Shown: positions 1 to 7,134 of the stretch, in pieces
Numbering within the stretch: position 1 is the stretch's first letter
How the letters are laid out: every line of letters begins with the position of its first letter
NCBI GenBank assembly: GCA_964429195.1
Contig: CAYSBC010000016.1
Location: forward strand, 1-35,105
DNA from: JBBAFM01 sp041655415
GTDB lineage: Bacteria; Bacillota; Clostridia; Peptostreptococcales; JAAYPU01
Reading direction: 5' to 3'
DNA length: 35,105 nucleotides
The notes under the pieces: model-generated
The model's database searches: none
Told to the model about the DNA's origin: nothing
The model's input: the letters and a program-made list of their open reading frames with translations, nothing else
Made by a program: the position numbers and the translations under genes

Positions 1-55
1 CTGTTCCTAGTTGGCGGTGAGTGTTCATCGCCATTAAATTGTTATTAATACGCAT
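1..55 (-). CDS. Flagellin, third array copy, 5' end only
   Basis: The first 18 codons of another flagellin, cut by the left edge of the window. The reading begins MRINNNLMAMNTHRQLGT, identical in protein and DNA to the starts of the two complete flagellins to its right. It is preceded by the same GGAGG ribosome binding site and by a 72-bp spacer identical to the one between the two complete genes. It is therefore a further member of the tandem array, transcribed leftwards. Its variable middle region lies outside the window. Confidence 0.93.
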   Translation of the reverse strand, partial: MRINNNLMAMNTHRQLGT

Positions 56-62
56 CCTTTAA

Positions 63-95
63 ACCTCCTTGTAATTGCTTTTCGGCATCCTTGCC
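63..95 (-). promoter_or_regulatory. Probable double CsrA site in leader of left-edge flagellin
   Basis: Same arrangement as in the other two flagellin leaders. A small hairpin GGCA-AGGA-TGCC (84-95) presents GGA in its loop. TTACAAGGAGGT (63-75 region) overlaps the ribosome binding site. Both fit the CsrA consensus core CARGGAUG or ACARGGA. The function is inferred. Confidence 0.6.
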
Positions 96-127
96 TTCTA
101 TATCGCATTTTATCTTATTGTTTTTTA

Positions 128-1666
128 TTATCTCAATAACTGAAGTACTCCTTCAGGTGCTTGATTAGCTTGGGCAAGCATAGCCTGAGCTGCCTGTTGA
201 AGGATGTTGTTCTTTGTTAATTCCATCATTTCCTTAGCCATATCGACATCTCTGACTCTTGATTCTGCTGCTTGCAAGTTTTCGGAGGAGTTGTCTAAGT
301 TCTTGATTGTGTGTTCTAATCTGTTTTGATAAGCACCAAGCCCGGATCGTTGAGTCGATACCTTATTGATGGCATCATTGATTGTGGTTTGTGCTAACCT
401 GGCATCTGCACCTGTTGCTAAGCTGACATCATTGATACCTAGGGCTTCTGCTCGCATATCTCCGATGCTAACTCCCATAGTCTGTCCTTGATTAGCACCG
501 ATTTGGAAGGTCGCATTAAAATCTGCTCTCATTTCCGCTGCAAATGGGTCTGCAGCTGTACTAGGGGTTGCTTGAGTCAAGGTGATAACATTGTTTGTCG
601 CACCGGATGATGAAGCTACAGTAGCATCTTCAGCCTTAACAACGGCGACTAAGTTTGCTGCAGTAGCATCCTCATCTGCTCCAATTTTGAACTCACCCGC
701 AGCCGGTGTTGCGTCTGCTGCTACTGCTGTGTAGGTTTTTCCATTGATTTCAATTCTATCTCCTGCTACAAAGTTCGTGCTGATTGTGATTGTCGCTTCT
801 CCTGCTGTTCCCGTACTCAGAACTTCATCTGCTCCACCAGTTAAGCCTGCTGGTCCAGCTACAGCTATATTTCCAGTACCATCTCCAGCTGCAGCGAAAT
901 TAACTAAAGCTGCACCCGCTCCAGAAGGAGTTAATGCAAGGATGTCATTTGCCGTAAGGGTATTATTGACACTTCCACTACCATCCCAAGTAGTTCCCAA
1001 GGTAATCGTTATTGCTCCTGTATCATCTACTACAACAGAAGATGCAGTATCGCCACCAGATGTAGCATCAGCACCTTGTACAACTGTAACCGTGTAAGAG
1101 TTTCCAGCTGTTCCACCAGCAGCAGCTGTAATAGTCAAACCATTAGCACCACCAATAGTCACGGTCGATGCTCCTGCAGGACTCAATACTGTTCCCGCTG
1201 CTACCCCTGCTTGAGTGGTAGCTACTTCAACTTCACCTACGCTTGTTCCGCCTTGAAGCAACTTTTGGGTATTAAACTCTGTGTCATTGCTGATTCTATC
1301 GATTTCCAGCTTTAATTGTTTAAATTCGTTGTCAATAGCTTCTCTATCCAAAGTGTCTACGTTCGTGTCCGAGGAAGACTGTACAGCTAATTCTCTCATT
1401 CTTTGAAGGATAGCTTGGGTTTCACTCAAGGCTCCTTCAGCAGTCTGAATTAAAGAGATACTGTCTTGAGCATTTCGAGAAGCTTGGCTTAAACCTCTGA
1501 TTTGTCCTCTCATTTTTTCTGAAATGGATAGACCTGCTGCGTCATCCCCCGCTTTATTGATTCTAAAGCCTGAGGATAATTTCTCCATGGATTTGGCGCC
1601 GTTGGCACCTGCTGTTCCTAGTTGGCGGTGAGTGTTCATCGCCATTAAATTGTTATTAATACGCAT
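128..1666 (-). CDS. Flagellin with long two-module variable domain (512 aa)
   Basis: Flagellar filament subunit, exported by the flagellar type III system and polymerised at the filament tip. Residues 1-140 form the conserved N-terminal coiled-coil D0/D1 region (LSSGFRINKAGDDAAGLSIS). Roughly the last 125 residues form the C-terminal D1/D0 region, ending QANQAPEGVLQLLR. The middle, about residues 145-390, is Ala/Gly/Thr-rich and looks like two beta-rich modules: one around NGLTITA and GNSYTVTV (about 155-280), and one around GDRIEINGKTYTAV (about 285-390). Only the second has a counterpart in the neighbouring flagellin, so this protein is about 130 residues longer. The start is the only sensible ATG and has AAGGAGG upstream. 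No Cys is visible. It follows the 383-aa flagellin with a 72-bp spacer and no hairpin terminator, so read-through is likely. Annotators would call it fliC or hag; which copy is dominant cannot be seen. Confidence 0.96.
   Translation of the reverse strand: MRINNNLMAMNTHRQLGTAGANGAKSMEKLSSGFRINKAGDDAAGLSISEKMRGQIRGLSQASRNAQDSISLIQTAEGALSETQAILQRMRELAVQSSSDTNVDTLDREAIDNEFKQLKLEIDRISNDTEFNTQKLLQGGTSVGEVEVATTQAGVAAGTVLSPAGASTVTIGGANGLTITAAAGGTAGNSYTVTVVQGADATSGGDTASSVVVDDTGAITITLGTTWDGSGSVNNTLTANDILALTPSGAGAALVNFAAAGDGTGNIAVAGPAGLTGGADEVLSTGTAGEATITISTNFVAGDRIEINGKTYTAVAADATPAAGEFKIGADEDATAANLVAVVKAEDATVASSSGATNNVITLTQATPSTAADPFAAEMRADFNATFQIGANQGQTMGVSIGDMRAEALGINDVSLATGADARLAQTTINDAINKVSTQRSGLGAYQNRLEHTIKNLDNSSENLQAAESRVRDVDMAKEMMELTKNNILQQAAQAMLAQANQAPEGVLQLLR
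1293..1666. repeat. Direct repeat of flagellin N-terminal coding block, copy 1
   Basis: These 374 bp, encoding about the first 124 flagellin residues, are identical to 2517-2890 (offset 1224). Downstream in the reading direction, single differences begin at g1292/t2516 and then increase into the variable region. Confidence 0.9.
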
Positions 1667-1673
1667 CCTTTAA

Positions 1674-1706
1674 ACCTCCTTGTAATTGCTTTTCGGCATC
1701 CTTGCC
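1674..1706 (-). promoter_or_regulatory. Probable double CsrA site in leader of 512-aa flagellin
   Basis: On the minus strand the leader holds GGCAAGGATGCC (1695-1706), a 4-bp stem with AGGA in the loop. It then holds ATTACAAGGAGGT (1674-1686), a near match to the CsrA consensus RUACARGGAUGU laid over the Shine-Dalgarno sequence. A third AAGGATG overlaps the start codon itself in this copy. In Bacillus subtilis, CsrA represses hag through two such leader sites and FliW relieves it. fliW and csrA lie close by here. Confidence 0.65.
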
Positions 1707-1710
1707 TTCT

Positions 1711-1738
1711 ATATCGCATTTTATCTTATTGTTTTTTA
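1711..1738 (-). promoter_or_regulatory. Weak sigma-D-like promoter in the flagellin spacer
   Basis: Minus strand: TAAA (1738-1735), 16 bases, TGCGATAT (1718-1711). The CGATAT core is kept, but the first two bases of the -10 box and the spacing are off. An identical copy sits at 100-127 before the left-edge flagellin. It may give the downstream copies some transcription of their own, or it may be a remnant. Confidence 0.3.
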
Positions 1739-2890
1739 TTATCTCAATAACTGAAGTACTCCTTCAGGTGCTTGATTAGCTTGGGCAAGCATAGCCTGAG
1801 CTGCCTGTTGAAGGATGTTGTTCTTTGTTAATTCCATCATTTCCTTAGCCATATCGACATCTCTGACTCTTGATTCTGCTGCTTGCAAGTTTTCGGAGGA
1901 GTTGTCTAAGTTCTTGATTGTGTGTTCTAATCTGTTTTGATAAGCACCAAGCCCGGATCGTTGAGTCGATACCTTATTGATGGCATCATTGATTGTGGTT
2001 TGTGCTAACCTGGCATCTGCACCTGTTGCTAAGCTGACATCATTGATACCTAGGGCTTCTGCTCGCATATCTCCGATGCTAACTCCCATAGTCTGTCCTT
2101 GATTAGCACCAATTTGGAAGGTCGCATTAAAATCAGCCCTTACAACAGCCTCGAATGGAGTTGTATCTGCTGCTGCGCTTGCTTGAATTAATGTAATAGT
2201 ATCCGTTGTAGCACTTGATGATGCATCTACCGTATCATCTGCAGCCTTTATAGCAGCCAGTAAATTTGTTGCTGTAGCGGATGAGTCCGCACCAACTTTA
2301 AATTCACCCTCAGCCGGTGTTGCATCTGCTGCTACTGCTTTATAGCTTTTGCCATTGATTTCGATTCTGTCTCCTTCGGCAAAATTGACGTCGATTTTGA
2401 TTGTGGACTGCCCTTTTACTGTATCCGTTCCTTCTACGGTATGAGCTACTGTAACTGCTCCTGTCACTGTTCCACCTTGAAGTAATTTTTGTGTATTGAA
2501 CTCTGTGTCATTGCTTATTCTATCGATTTCCAGCTTTAATTGTTTAAATTCGTTGTCAATAGCTTCTCTATCCAAAGTGTCTACGTTCGTGTCCGAGGAA
2601 GACTGTACAGCTAATTCTCTCATTCTTTGAAGGATAGCTTGGGTTTCACTCAAGGCTCCTTCAGCAGTCTGAATTAAAGAGATACTGTCTTGAGCATTTC
2701 GAGAAGCTTGGCTTAAACCTCTGATTTGTCCTCTCATTTTTTCTGAAATGGATAGACCTGCTGCGTCATCCCCCGCTTTATTGATTCTAAAGCCTGAGGA
2801 TAATTTCTCCATGGATTTGGCGCCGTTGGCACCTGCTGTTCCTAGTTGGCGGTGAGTGTTCATCGCCATTAAATTGTTATTAATACGCAT
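1739..2890 (-). CDS. Flagellin, short form (383 aa), promoter-proximal copy
   Basis: Flagellar filament subunit and the first gene of the array, directly behind a sigma-D-type promoter. Its N-terminal 140 residues and C-terminal 125 residues match those of the next flagellin, and most of that stretch is identical in DNA as well. The variable middle (about residues 142-262) holds one module centred on GDRIEINGKSYKAV, diverged in sequence from the matching module of the 512-aa copy. The larger NGLTITA-type module is absent. The start ATG follows AAGGAGG with eight bases between. It lies downstream of csrA but is separated from it by a hairpin terminator and its own promoter, so it forms a separate transcription unit expressed late in flagellar assembly. 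Confidence 0.96.
   Translation of the reverse strand: MRINNNLMAMNTHRQLGTAGANGAKSMEKLSSGFRINKAGDDAAGLSISEKMRGQIRGLSQASRNAQDSISLIQTAEGALSETQAILQRMRELAVQSSSDTNVDTLDREAIDNEFKQLKLEIDRISNDTEFNTQKLLQGGTVTGAVTVAHTVEGTDTVKGQSTIKIDVNFAEGDRIEINGKSYKAVAADATPAEGEFKVGADSSATATNLLAAIKAADDTVDASSSATTDTITLIQASAAADTTPFEAVVRADFNATFQIGANQGQTMGVSIGDMRAEALGINDVSLATGADARLAQTTINDAINKVSTQRSGLGAYQNRLEHTIKNLDNSSENLQAAESRVRDVDMAKEMMELTKNNILQQAAQAMLAQANQAPEGVLQLLR
2517..2890. repeat. Direct repeat of flagellin N-terminal coding block, copy 2
   Basis: Partner of the 1293-1666 block. Upstream of the start codon the leaders of the two genes remain similar for about 40 bases and then diverge. The shared unit therefore includes the ribosome binding site and hairpin but not the promoter. 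Confidence 0.9.
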
Positions 2891-2897
2891 AATTAAT

Positions 2898-2929
2898 ACC
2901 TCCTTGTAATTGTTTTCGGCATCCTTGCC
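2898..2929 (-). promoter_or_regulatory. Probable double CsrA site in leader of 383-aa flagellin
   Basis: The hairpin GGCAAGGATGCC is at 2918-2929. The ribosome-binding-site-overlapping site ATTACAAGGAGGT is at 2898-2910, seven bases before the start ATG. Both elements are kept exactly, although the sequence around them (spacer length, bases next to the start codon) differs from the other copies. This argues that the elements themselves are selected. Confidence 0.65.
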
Positions 2930-2967
2930 TTGAATTGTTTCTCTGTGTGTTGGCCTTCACATTTCTA

Positions 2968-2993
2968 TTATCGGAACTATGCTTTTTTATTTA
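2968..2993 (-). promoter_or_regulatory. Sigma-D (sigma-28) type promoter of the flagellin array
   Basis: On the minus strand this reads TAAA (2993-2990), 14 bases, then TCCGATAA (2975-2968). This is close to the flagellar sigma consensus TAAA-N15-GCCGATAA. Transcription should start near 2960, giving a leader of about 70 nt that contains both CsrA sites. The same geometry recurs in front of flgM. Confidence 0.8.
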
Positions 2994-3054
2994 ATAGAAT
3001 CTTTTAAATTTTTATCTTCTTGAAGGTATTTCCTTTAATAAGATCGTCTATCCT

Positions 3055-3095
3055 TTTTAAAAAAATAACCCCTGCTTTTCAGCAAAGGTTATTTT
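3055..3095 (-). terminator. Rho-independent terminator after csrA
   Basis: The arms AAAATAACC (3062-3070) and GGTTATTTT (3087-3095) pair, and the inner TGC/GCA also pairs. Read on the minus strand, the hairpin starts right after the csrA stop codon and runs into a T-rich stretch. It separates the flgM-csrA operon from the flagellin promoter. Confidence 0.8.
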
Positions 3096-3314
3096 CTATA
3101 GCTCCTTTAATTTAAGGATATCGCTCATTTGAAATTTGTTAGCCTCTTTATTTTCCTCTTTAATCAAACTGAAGAGTTCCTCTCGATAGACCTTCACATG
3201 GGGCGGTGCATCGATACCTAATCGAACTTTTCCATCCTCACATTGAATAACCTCTATCCTGATATCTTTTCCTATCATAATGCTTTCATTGTTTTTCCGA
3301 CTGAGTACAAGCAT
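3096..3314 (-). CDS. csrA: Carbon storage regulator CsrA, translational repressor of flagellin
   Basis: Small homodimeric RNA-binding protein (72 aa, usual length for Firmicutes) that binds GGA in hairpin loops. In Bacillus it blocks translation of the flagellin mRNA until the filament is being built. The N-terminal strand MLVLSRKNNESIMIG carries the conserved Leu4/Arg6 region, and VKVYREEL carries the second RNA-binding strand. A short charged C-terminal tail follows. It begins two bases after the fliW stop codon, as is typical, so repressor and antagonist are made together. The flagellin mRNAs downstream carry two candidate sites each. Confidence 0.97.
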   Translation of the reverse strand: MLVLSRKNNESIMIGKDIRIEVIQCEDGKVRLGIDAPPHVKVYREELFSLIKEENKEANKFQMSDILKLKEL

Positions 3315-3316
3315 GG

Positions 3317-3754
3317 TTATTCACCTTCCCTTCCGTGAAAAAGCCGATGCTTTGTTGTATAAGTGTCTTTCATTAAAACCACTTGCGCAGCCAGTCTTTC
3401 CTTGAGGTTGATTACAAGAGGAGCAACCAAATTAGCCGTAGCTGATCTTATATCCTCTTTTATCGTTATGAGGTTTAATACAAATAAATCCTTTTCATCT
3501 TTCATCTTTATTTGATCCAAATCATCCTCTGGTACATCAATGCTGTAATCCTTATAGAAATCCCAAGGGTTAATTAAAATAAAAGCGATTTCTACTTCAT
3601 CCATGCTCTGTAGACATCTGAATTTCGATTCTTCATCTATATTGAATAAAATGAAACGCTTATATTCCTCCAAACCTAACAGCCCATTAGGGAAATAGAG
3701 AATATCCTTTTCTTCAACTATCATGTTTCCAAAATGCTTTGTTTTTACAATCAT
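3317..3754 (-). CDS. fliW: Flagellar assembly factor FliW, CsrA antagonist
   Basis: Cytoplasmic protein that binds either flagellin or CsrA. When flagellin is exported, freed FliW removes CsrA from the flagellin mRNA. At 145 aa it has the usual length. The family pattern is clear: an opening strand MIVKTKHFG, then FPNGLLGLEEYKRF (about residues 22-35), AFILINPW in the middle, and a late NLVAPLVINLKE segment. The start ATG follows GGGGAGGATGCC. It lies between flgL (24 bp away) and csrA (2 bp away), the standard FliW-CsrA module. Confidence 0.97.
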   Translation of the reverse strand: MIVKTKHFGNMIVEEKDILYFPNGLLGLEEYKRFILFNIDEESKFRCLQSMDEVEIAFILINPWDFYKDYSIDVPEDDLDQIKMKDEKDLFVLNLITIKEDIRSATANLVAPLVINLKERLAAQVVLMKDTYTTKHRLFHGREGE

Positions 3755-3778
3755 GGCATCCTCCCCAATTATTTTACT

Positions 3779-4669
3779 CTATAAATAATCGAGCAAGGTT
3801 CTTTGTAAAACCTTAGCCCCTGTTGATAATGAAGCATGATAAATGCTTTCCATCATGGCATATTCCATAATCTTTTCAGCAAAATCAATATCTTCTACCT
3901 TGGACAAAACCTCTCTAAGGTTGACCATTTCTTCACTGTTTTTTTCCTGTGCAGCCTCCATCCTATTATGCTTAGCACCAACAGTTGAGGTTATTCCCAA
4001 CAAATTATTAATTTGATTATCTAAATCTTCCAAGTGCTTATTACCTAATTTATGGGTATCTCCGCTTAACAAATCCTGGTAGATACCATTTAATAATTGA
4101 CCTAAATCCGTTTTACCATCATTCATAATTTCTGTAATATTGGTGTTAATAGCCGTTGTTACACCTGGGGATATCTCGCGAAAAATCTTTTCATCATCTC
4201 CCGCTACATTCGTTAAAACACCATCGATCATCGCCAAAGGCTTGTCCAGTGTATGATGTCCGGATAATATGTATCTACCGTCATAGTTGGCATTACCTAA
4301 GTCGGCAATCTGATCTGTCATTTGATAAACCTCTTTGGCAATAGCCTCCATCGCTAAAGAATCATTCGTCCCGTTGGCTCCCCTGACAATCAGTTCCCGT
4401 ATACTTTGCAAAGAATCTATAATTCCTCTTAGAACAGAATCTGTTTTGTCAATCCATCCGGTGGCGTAATCTATATTTTTCGAGTACTGTTCATTGGCAG
4501 ATACAGTCGATCGAAGGACCATGGCTCTGGTTACATCTAAAGGATTATCGGAGGGTTTTGATAATTCCTTTCCCGTGGAAAGTTGACTTTGATACTTCTT
4601 CATAGCATATAAATTTCTCTCTAGATTGACTGTATAGCCGCTTATTAAACTTCTATTTGTTACTCTCAT
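3779..4669 (-). CDS. flgL: Flagellar hook-filament junction protein FlgL (HAP3)
   Basis: Joins the hook to the filament together with FlgK; it is exported and extracellular. It shares the flagellin-like fold. The N-terminal coiled coil contains SQLSTGKELSKPSDNP (about residues 29-44), and the C-terminal coiled coil contains VEDIDFAEKIMEYAM and ends AKVLQRTLLDYL. I chose the ATG at 4669 (296 aa) because GGGGTGA lies five bases before it. A GTG three codons earlier overlaps that ribosome binding site. It follows flgK closely and precedes fliW in the same operon. Confidence 0.96.
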   Translation of the reverse strand: MRVTNRSLISGYTVNLERNLYAMKKYQSQLSTGKELSKPSDNPLDVTRAMVLRSTVSANEQYSKNIDYATGWIDKTDSVLRGIIDSLQSIRELIVRGANGTNDSLAMEAIAKEVYQMTDQIADLGNANYDGRYILSGHHTLDKPLAMIDGVLTNVAGDDEKIFREISPGVTTAINTNITEIMNDGKTDLGQLLNGIYQDLLSGDTHKLGNKHLEDLDNQINNLLGITSTVGAKHNRMEAAQEKNSEEMVNLREVLSKVEDIDFAEKIMEYAMMESIYHASLSTGAKVLQRTLLDYL

Positions 4670-4694
4670 CCTTTTCACCCCAAATTTATTTGTT

Positions 4695-6305
4695 TTATCT
4701 TCTAATGGATAACAGGGTATCCAACATCTCCGTCAATGTAGAAATGACCCTGGCATTTGCTTGATAGGCATTCTGAAATTTTATTAAATTAATGGCTTCT
4801 TCATCTACAGATACTCCTGAAATAGACTCTTTTCTTTCCTCCAATTGCATAAGTAATGTGGTTTGGTTTTTTACACCTTGGAAAGCCTGCTGGGCATCAA
4901 TCCCTAACTTCACAACAATATCATTGTAATAATCTCCTACTGTATTACCAACGTCATTGTTGTTGAAAGACATAGTATCAGGGTCGTAATTGCTTGCCAA
5001 GTAATCGGATAGCTTGTACCCATCACCATCATCCTCGATTTTAATCCTCATATCCAAACTTAAATATCTTAAATTATTGATAGCTAAGGCTCGTAAACTA
5101 TCCCCGCTAGACCCAGTTTTTGCCGCATTAATTAAAGTAGAGTCCTTCATAATGTTATCATGGACCTTAATATTAGATGCCTTGATATAGGCATCCCCAT
5201 CTGACGATGTAAATAAATCCAATCCCGATTCTCCGTCTCGATGGATAAAGTTTATAGTCTCTACCAATGCATGGGCAAAGGTATCCAATTGAGCATTATA
5301 GACATTGGTCCTTTCAAGAACTTGCATCCCCCCTGCTAACTCTCCTTTAACCTGTTCTAATCGGTTAAGCTGCGGTTGTGTTCCGTCTTCATCGAATTGA
5401 TTCCAATCCTCATTGCTGATATAAACCACATCACCCTCTTTAAAAGAGGTTCCCGACATGACCATCGTGACAGCCTGAGTTACATCCCCGCCTCTGTTTA
5501 TAACCATTGTCTGGGTGCCGTCTGCTGATGTTTCAACATTTTTTACAACAGAAATGTCCATAGGAATTAAGGATCTTGTAGGATAATCTAGTAACAATGT
5601 ACCGGAATCCCTATCTGTAATTTTCACTCTTTCACCTGTGTCATATTCAACCTTTATGTCTATAAGAGATGATAATTGGTCTAAAAAAAGATCTCTCCTA
5701 TCGTATAAATCGTTTGGGTAGAGTCCTCTGTTGGTCATTCGGTAAATTTGATCGCTTAAGTCTTGTATTTCCTCTAAAATATTATTGGCAGAATAGGCAT
5801 TGGAAGTAATATTTGTTATTGTGTTTTGTTGAAGGTTCTTGATTTGCCTTGACATGTCATTTAACTTTTGGGCTAACGTCTGGGATGTCTCCGCAACGGC
5901 TGTTCGGCTGGTTTTTGCTTCAGGATAATTGACAAGCTGTTGCCAAGAATCCCAAAACTTGCTTAAGTACTCATTAACACCTGTATCTGACGGTTCTAAA
6001 AATATGACCTCAAGTTGCTCCAATACCTCTTGTTTAACCATATTAGATCCTTTTATAGCCTTTTCACTCCGTATTTGTGCATCCAAGAATTCGTCTCTGA
6101 TTCTTCTCACATCAATGATGTTGACACCCGCACCTATCTGCCCTACTCCCGAAAAAGTGTTTGCCGGTAAGGCCTCCAAATTAACTCTTTGCCTAGAATA
6201 GCCTTCGGTATTGGCATTTGCTATATTATGCGAAGCTGTTTGAACTGCATAAGACTGTGTTTGAAGTCCCCCTGTAGCTGTATTTAATGTGCTGAATATA
6301 CTCAT
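4695..6305 (-). CDS. flgK: Flagellar hook-associated protein FlgK (HAP1)
   Basis: First junction protein between hook and filament, exported through the flagellar apparatus with FlgN as chaperone. At 536 aa it has normal length. The N-terminal signature for rod/hook proteins is clear (STLNTATGGLQTQSYAV, then ASHNIANANTEGYSRQRV). The C-terminal coiled coil carries NLIKFQNAYQANARVIST and ends in TEMLDTLLSIRR. The middle is the less conserved surface domain. It follows flgN with an 11-bp gap and precedes flgL with a 25-bp gap. The ribosome binding site is AAGAGGTGA. Confidence 0.97.
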   Translation of the reverse strand: MSIFSTLNTATGGLQTQSYAVQTASHNIANANTEGYSRQRVNLEALPANTFSGVGQIGAGVNIIDVRRIRDEFLDAQIRSEKAIKGSNMVKQEVLEQLEVIFLEPSDTGVNEYLSKFWDSWQQLVNYPEAKTSRTAVAETSQTLAQKLNDMSRQIKNLQQNTITNITSNAYSANNILEEIQDLSDQIYRMTNRGLYPNDLYDRRDLFLDQLSSLIDIKVEYDTGERVKITDRDSGTLLLDYPTRSLIPMDISVVKNVETSADGTQTMVINRGGDVTQAVTMVMSGTSFKEGDVVYISNEDWNQFDEDGTQPQLNRLEQVKGELAGGMQVLERTNVYNAQLDTFAHALVETINFIHRDGESGLDLFTSSDGDAYIKASNIKVHDNIMKDSTLINAAKTGSSGDSLRALAINNLRYLSLDMRIKIEDDGDGYKLSDYLASNYDPDTMSFNNNDVGNTVGDYYNDIVVKLGIDAQQAFQGVKNQTTLLMQLEERKESISGVSVDEEAINLIKFQNAYQANARVISTLTEMLDTLLSIRR

Positions 6306-6316
6306 CTTTTCACCTC

Positions 6317-6766
6317 TTATACGGATTTATCGATTGCGGCATTGAAGTTCTGGTTTTGTTTATATATACCCGTCCTGTTATAAACCGGATTCGTCTTATC
6401 TATAGCTTCTTTCATGCTATAGAGCACTTTATTCATGTAGCCAATAGATTGCATCGTTAACATCCTATTGGTTTCTTGGTGATTTCTTATTTCTTGAGAT
6501 AGAGTTTCCATGGATTTTACAATTGGATTTATCTTTTCAAAAGATACTTCTTCATGGGTGAGTTCACTTATTTTTCTGCCCCTTGTCGCATCCATTAATG
6601 TTTTTTCTTCTTCATTCAATATATCTATCAGCTTCATTTTTTCTTCAACCAAACGGCTTAGGGCTTCACCGTCATTGTGAATTAAAATTTCCTTTTCCTC
6701 GATTAGGACACGATTCAATTTTAATAAAACACTGTATTGTCTTTCTAGAATACCTATAATACTCAT
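6317..6766 (-). CDS. flgN: FlgN-family flagellar export chaperone
   Basis: Cytoplasmic chaperone that keeps FlgK and FlgL export-competent. The protein is almost entirely helical and charged (LIEEKEILIHNDGEALSRL, then VEEKMKLIDILNEEEKTLM), which is typical of the FlgN/YvyG family; sequence identity in this family is low. I chose the ATG at 6766 (149 aa), seven bases after AAGGAAGG. A GTG seven codons earlier would give 156 aa but has no ribosome binding site of its own. Its place between flgM and flgK supports the assignment. Confidence 0.88.
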   Translation of the reverse strand: MSIIGILERQYSVLLKLNRVLIEEKEILIHNDGEALSRLVEEKMKLIDILNEEEKTLMDATRGRKISELTHEEVSFEKINPIVKSMETLSQEIRNHQETNRMLTMQSIGYMNKVLYSMKEAIDKTNPVYNRTGIYKQNQNFNAAIDKSV

Positions 6767-6790
6767 GATAAAACCTTCCTTATCCACGAA

Positions 6791-7099
6791 TCATAATTCT
6801 TCTTTCATTTTCTCAATCATCTTCTTTGCTATCTCTTCAGGAGATATCGCATATTGTCCCTTAGCAATATCATTTTTTATTTGATTGACTTTCTCCATAT
6901 CTACATCGACATTCTGATTTCTTATTTGTTCAATGTATCGGCTAATTTCTTTGGAAGCACTCGATATTTCAAAGCTGTCTGCTGCAATATTGTTATTATT
7001 CTTCTTGCCCTCATTATCTGATTCTGTTTTCTTAGTTCCATCCATCTTTTCGTAAGCCTTAATAACATACTTGCTATAACCTGAGTTATCTATTTTCAT
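6791..7099 (-). CDS. flgM: Anti-sigma factor FlgM (negative regulator of sigma-D)
   Basis: Small protein that holds flagellar sigma factor until the hook is complete and is then removed, releasing late-gene transcription. It is 102 aa. The N-terminal half is polar and probably disordered (Asn/Lys-rich around residues 22-40). The C-terminal half carries the sigma-binding helices (DVDMEKVNQIKNDIAKGQY, then SPEEIAKKMIEKM). It is the first gene behind a sigma-D-type promoter, so the anti-sigma factor is made under the sigma it inhibits. The ATG follows GGTGGTGAT. Confidence 0.93.
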   Translation of the reverse strand: MKIDNSGYSKYVIKAYEKMDGTKKTESDNEGKKNNNNIAADSFEISSASKEISRYIEQIRNQNVDVDMEKVNQIKNDIAKGQYAISPEEIAKKMIEKMKEEL

Positions 7100-7134
7100 A
7101 TTATCACCACCTAAGTCCTTATCTCCTTTTTCTA

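Larger units (their letters stand above)
1..499. repeat. Direct repeat, left copy (flagellin C-terminus, spacer, next N-terminus)
   Basis: This 499-bp stretch is identical by eye to 1612-2110 (offset 1611). The first mismatch is g500 against a2111. It covers the last 123 codons of one flagellin, the whole 72-bp spacer and the first 18 codons of the following flagellin. The repeat may continue left of the window. Confidence 0.93.
1612..2110. repeat. Direct repeat, right copy (flagellin C-terminus, spacer, next N-terminus)
   Basis: Second copy of the 499-bp identical block that begins at position 1. Identity holds at third codon positions and in the non-coding spacer, so it is not explained by protein-level selection alone. 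Recent duplication or gene conversion is the likely cause. Confidence 0.93.

Noticed and set aside
744..1315. Open frames on the plus strand opposite the flagellin variable region
   Set aside because: They are shadows of the biased Ala/Thr/Gly codons of the flagellin gene, with no ribosome binding site and low-complexity translations.
1695..1706. GGCATCCTTGCC hairpin in the flagellin spacer as a terminator
   Set aside because: The stem is only four pairs, there is no T run after it, and it lies in the leader just before the ribosome binding site. A CsrA site explains it better.
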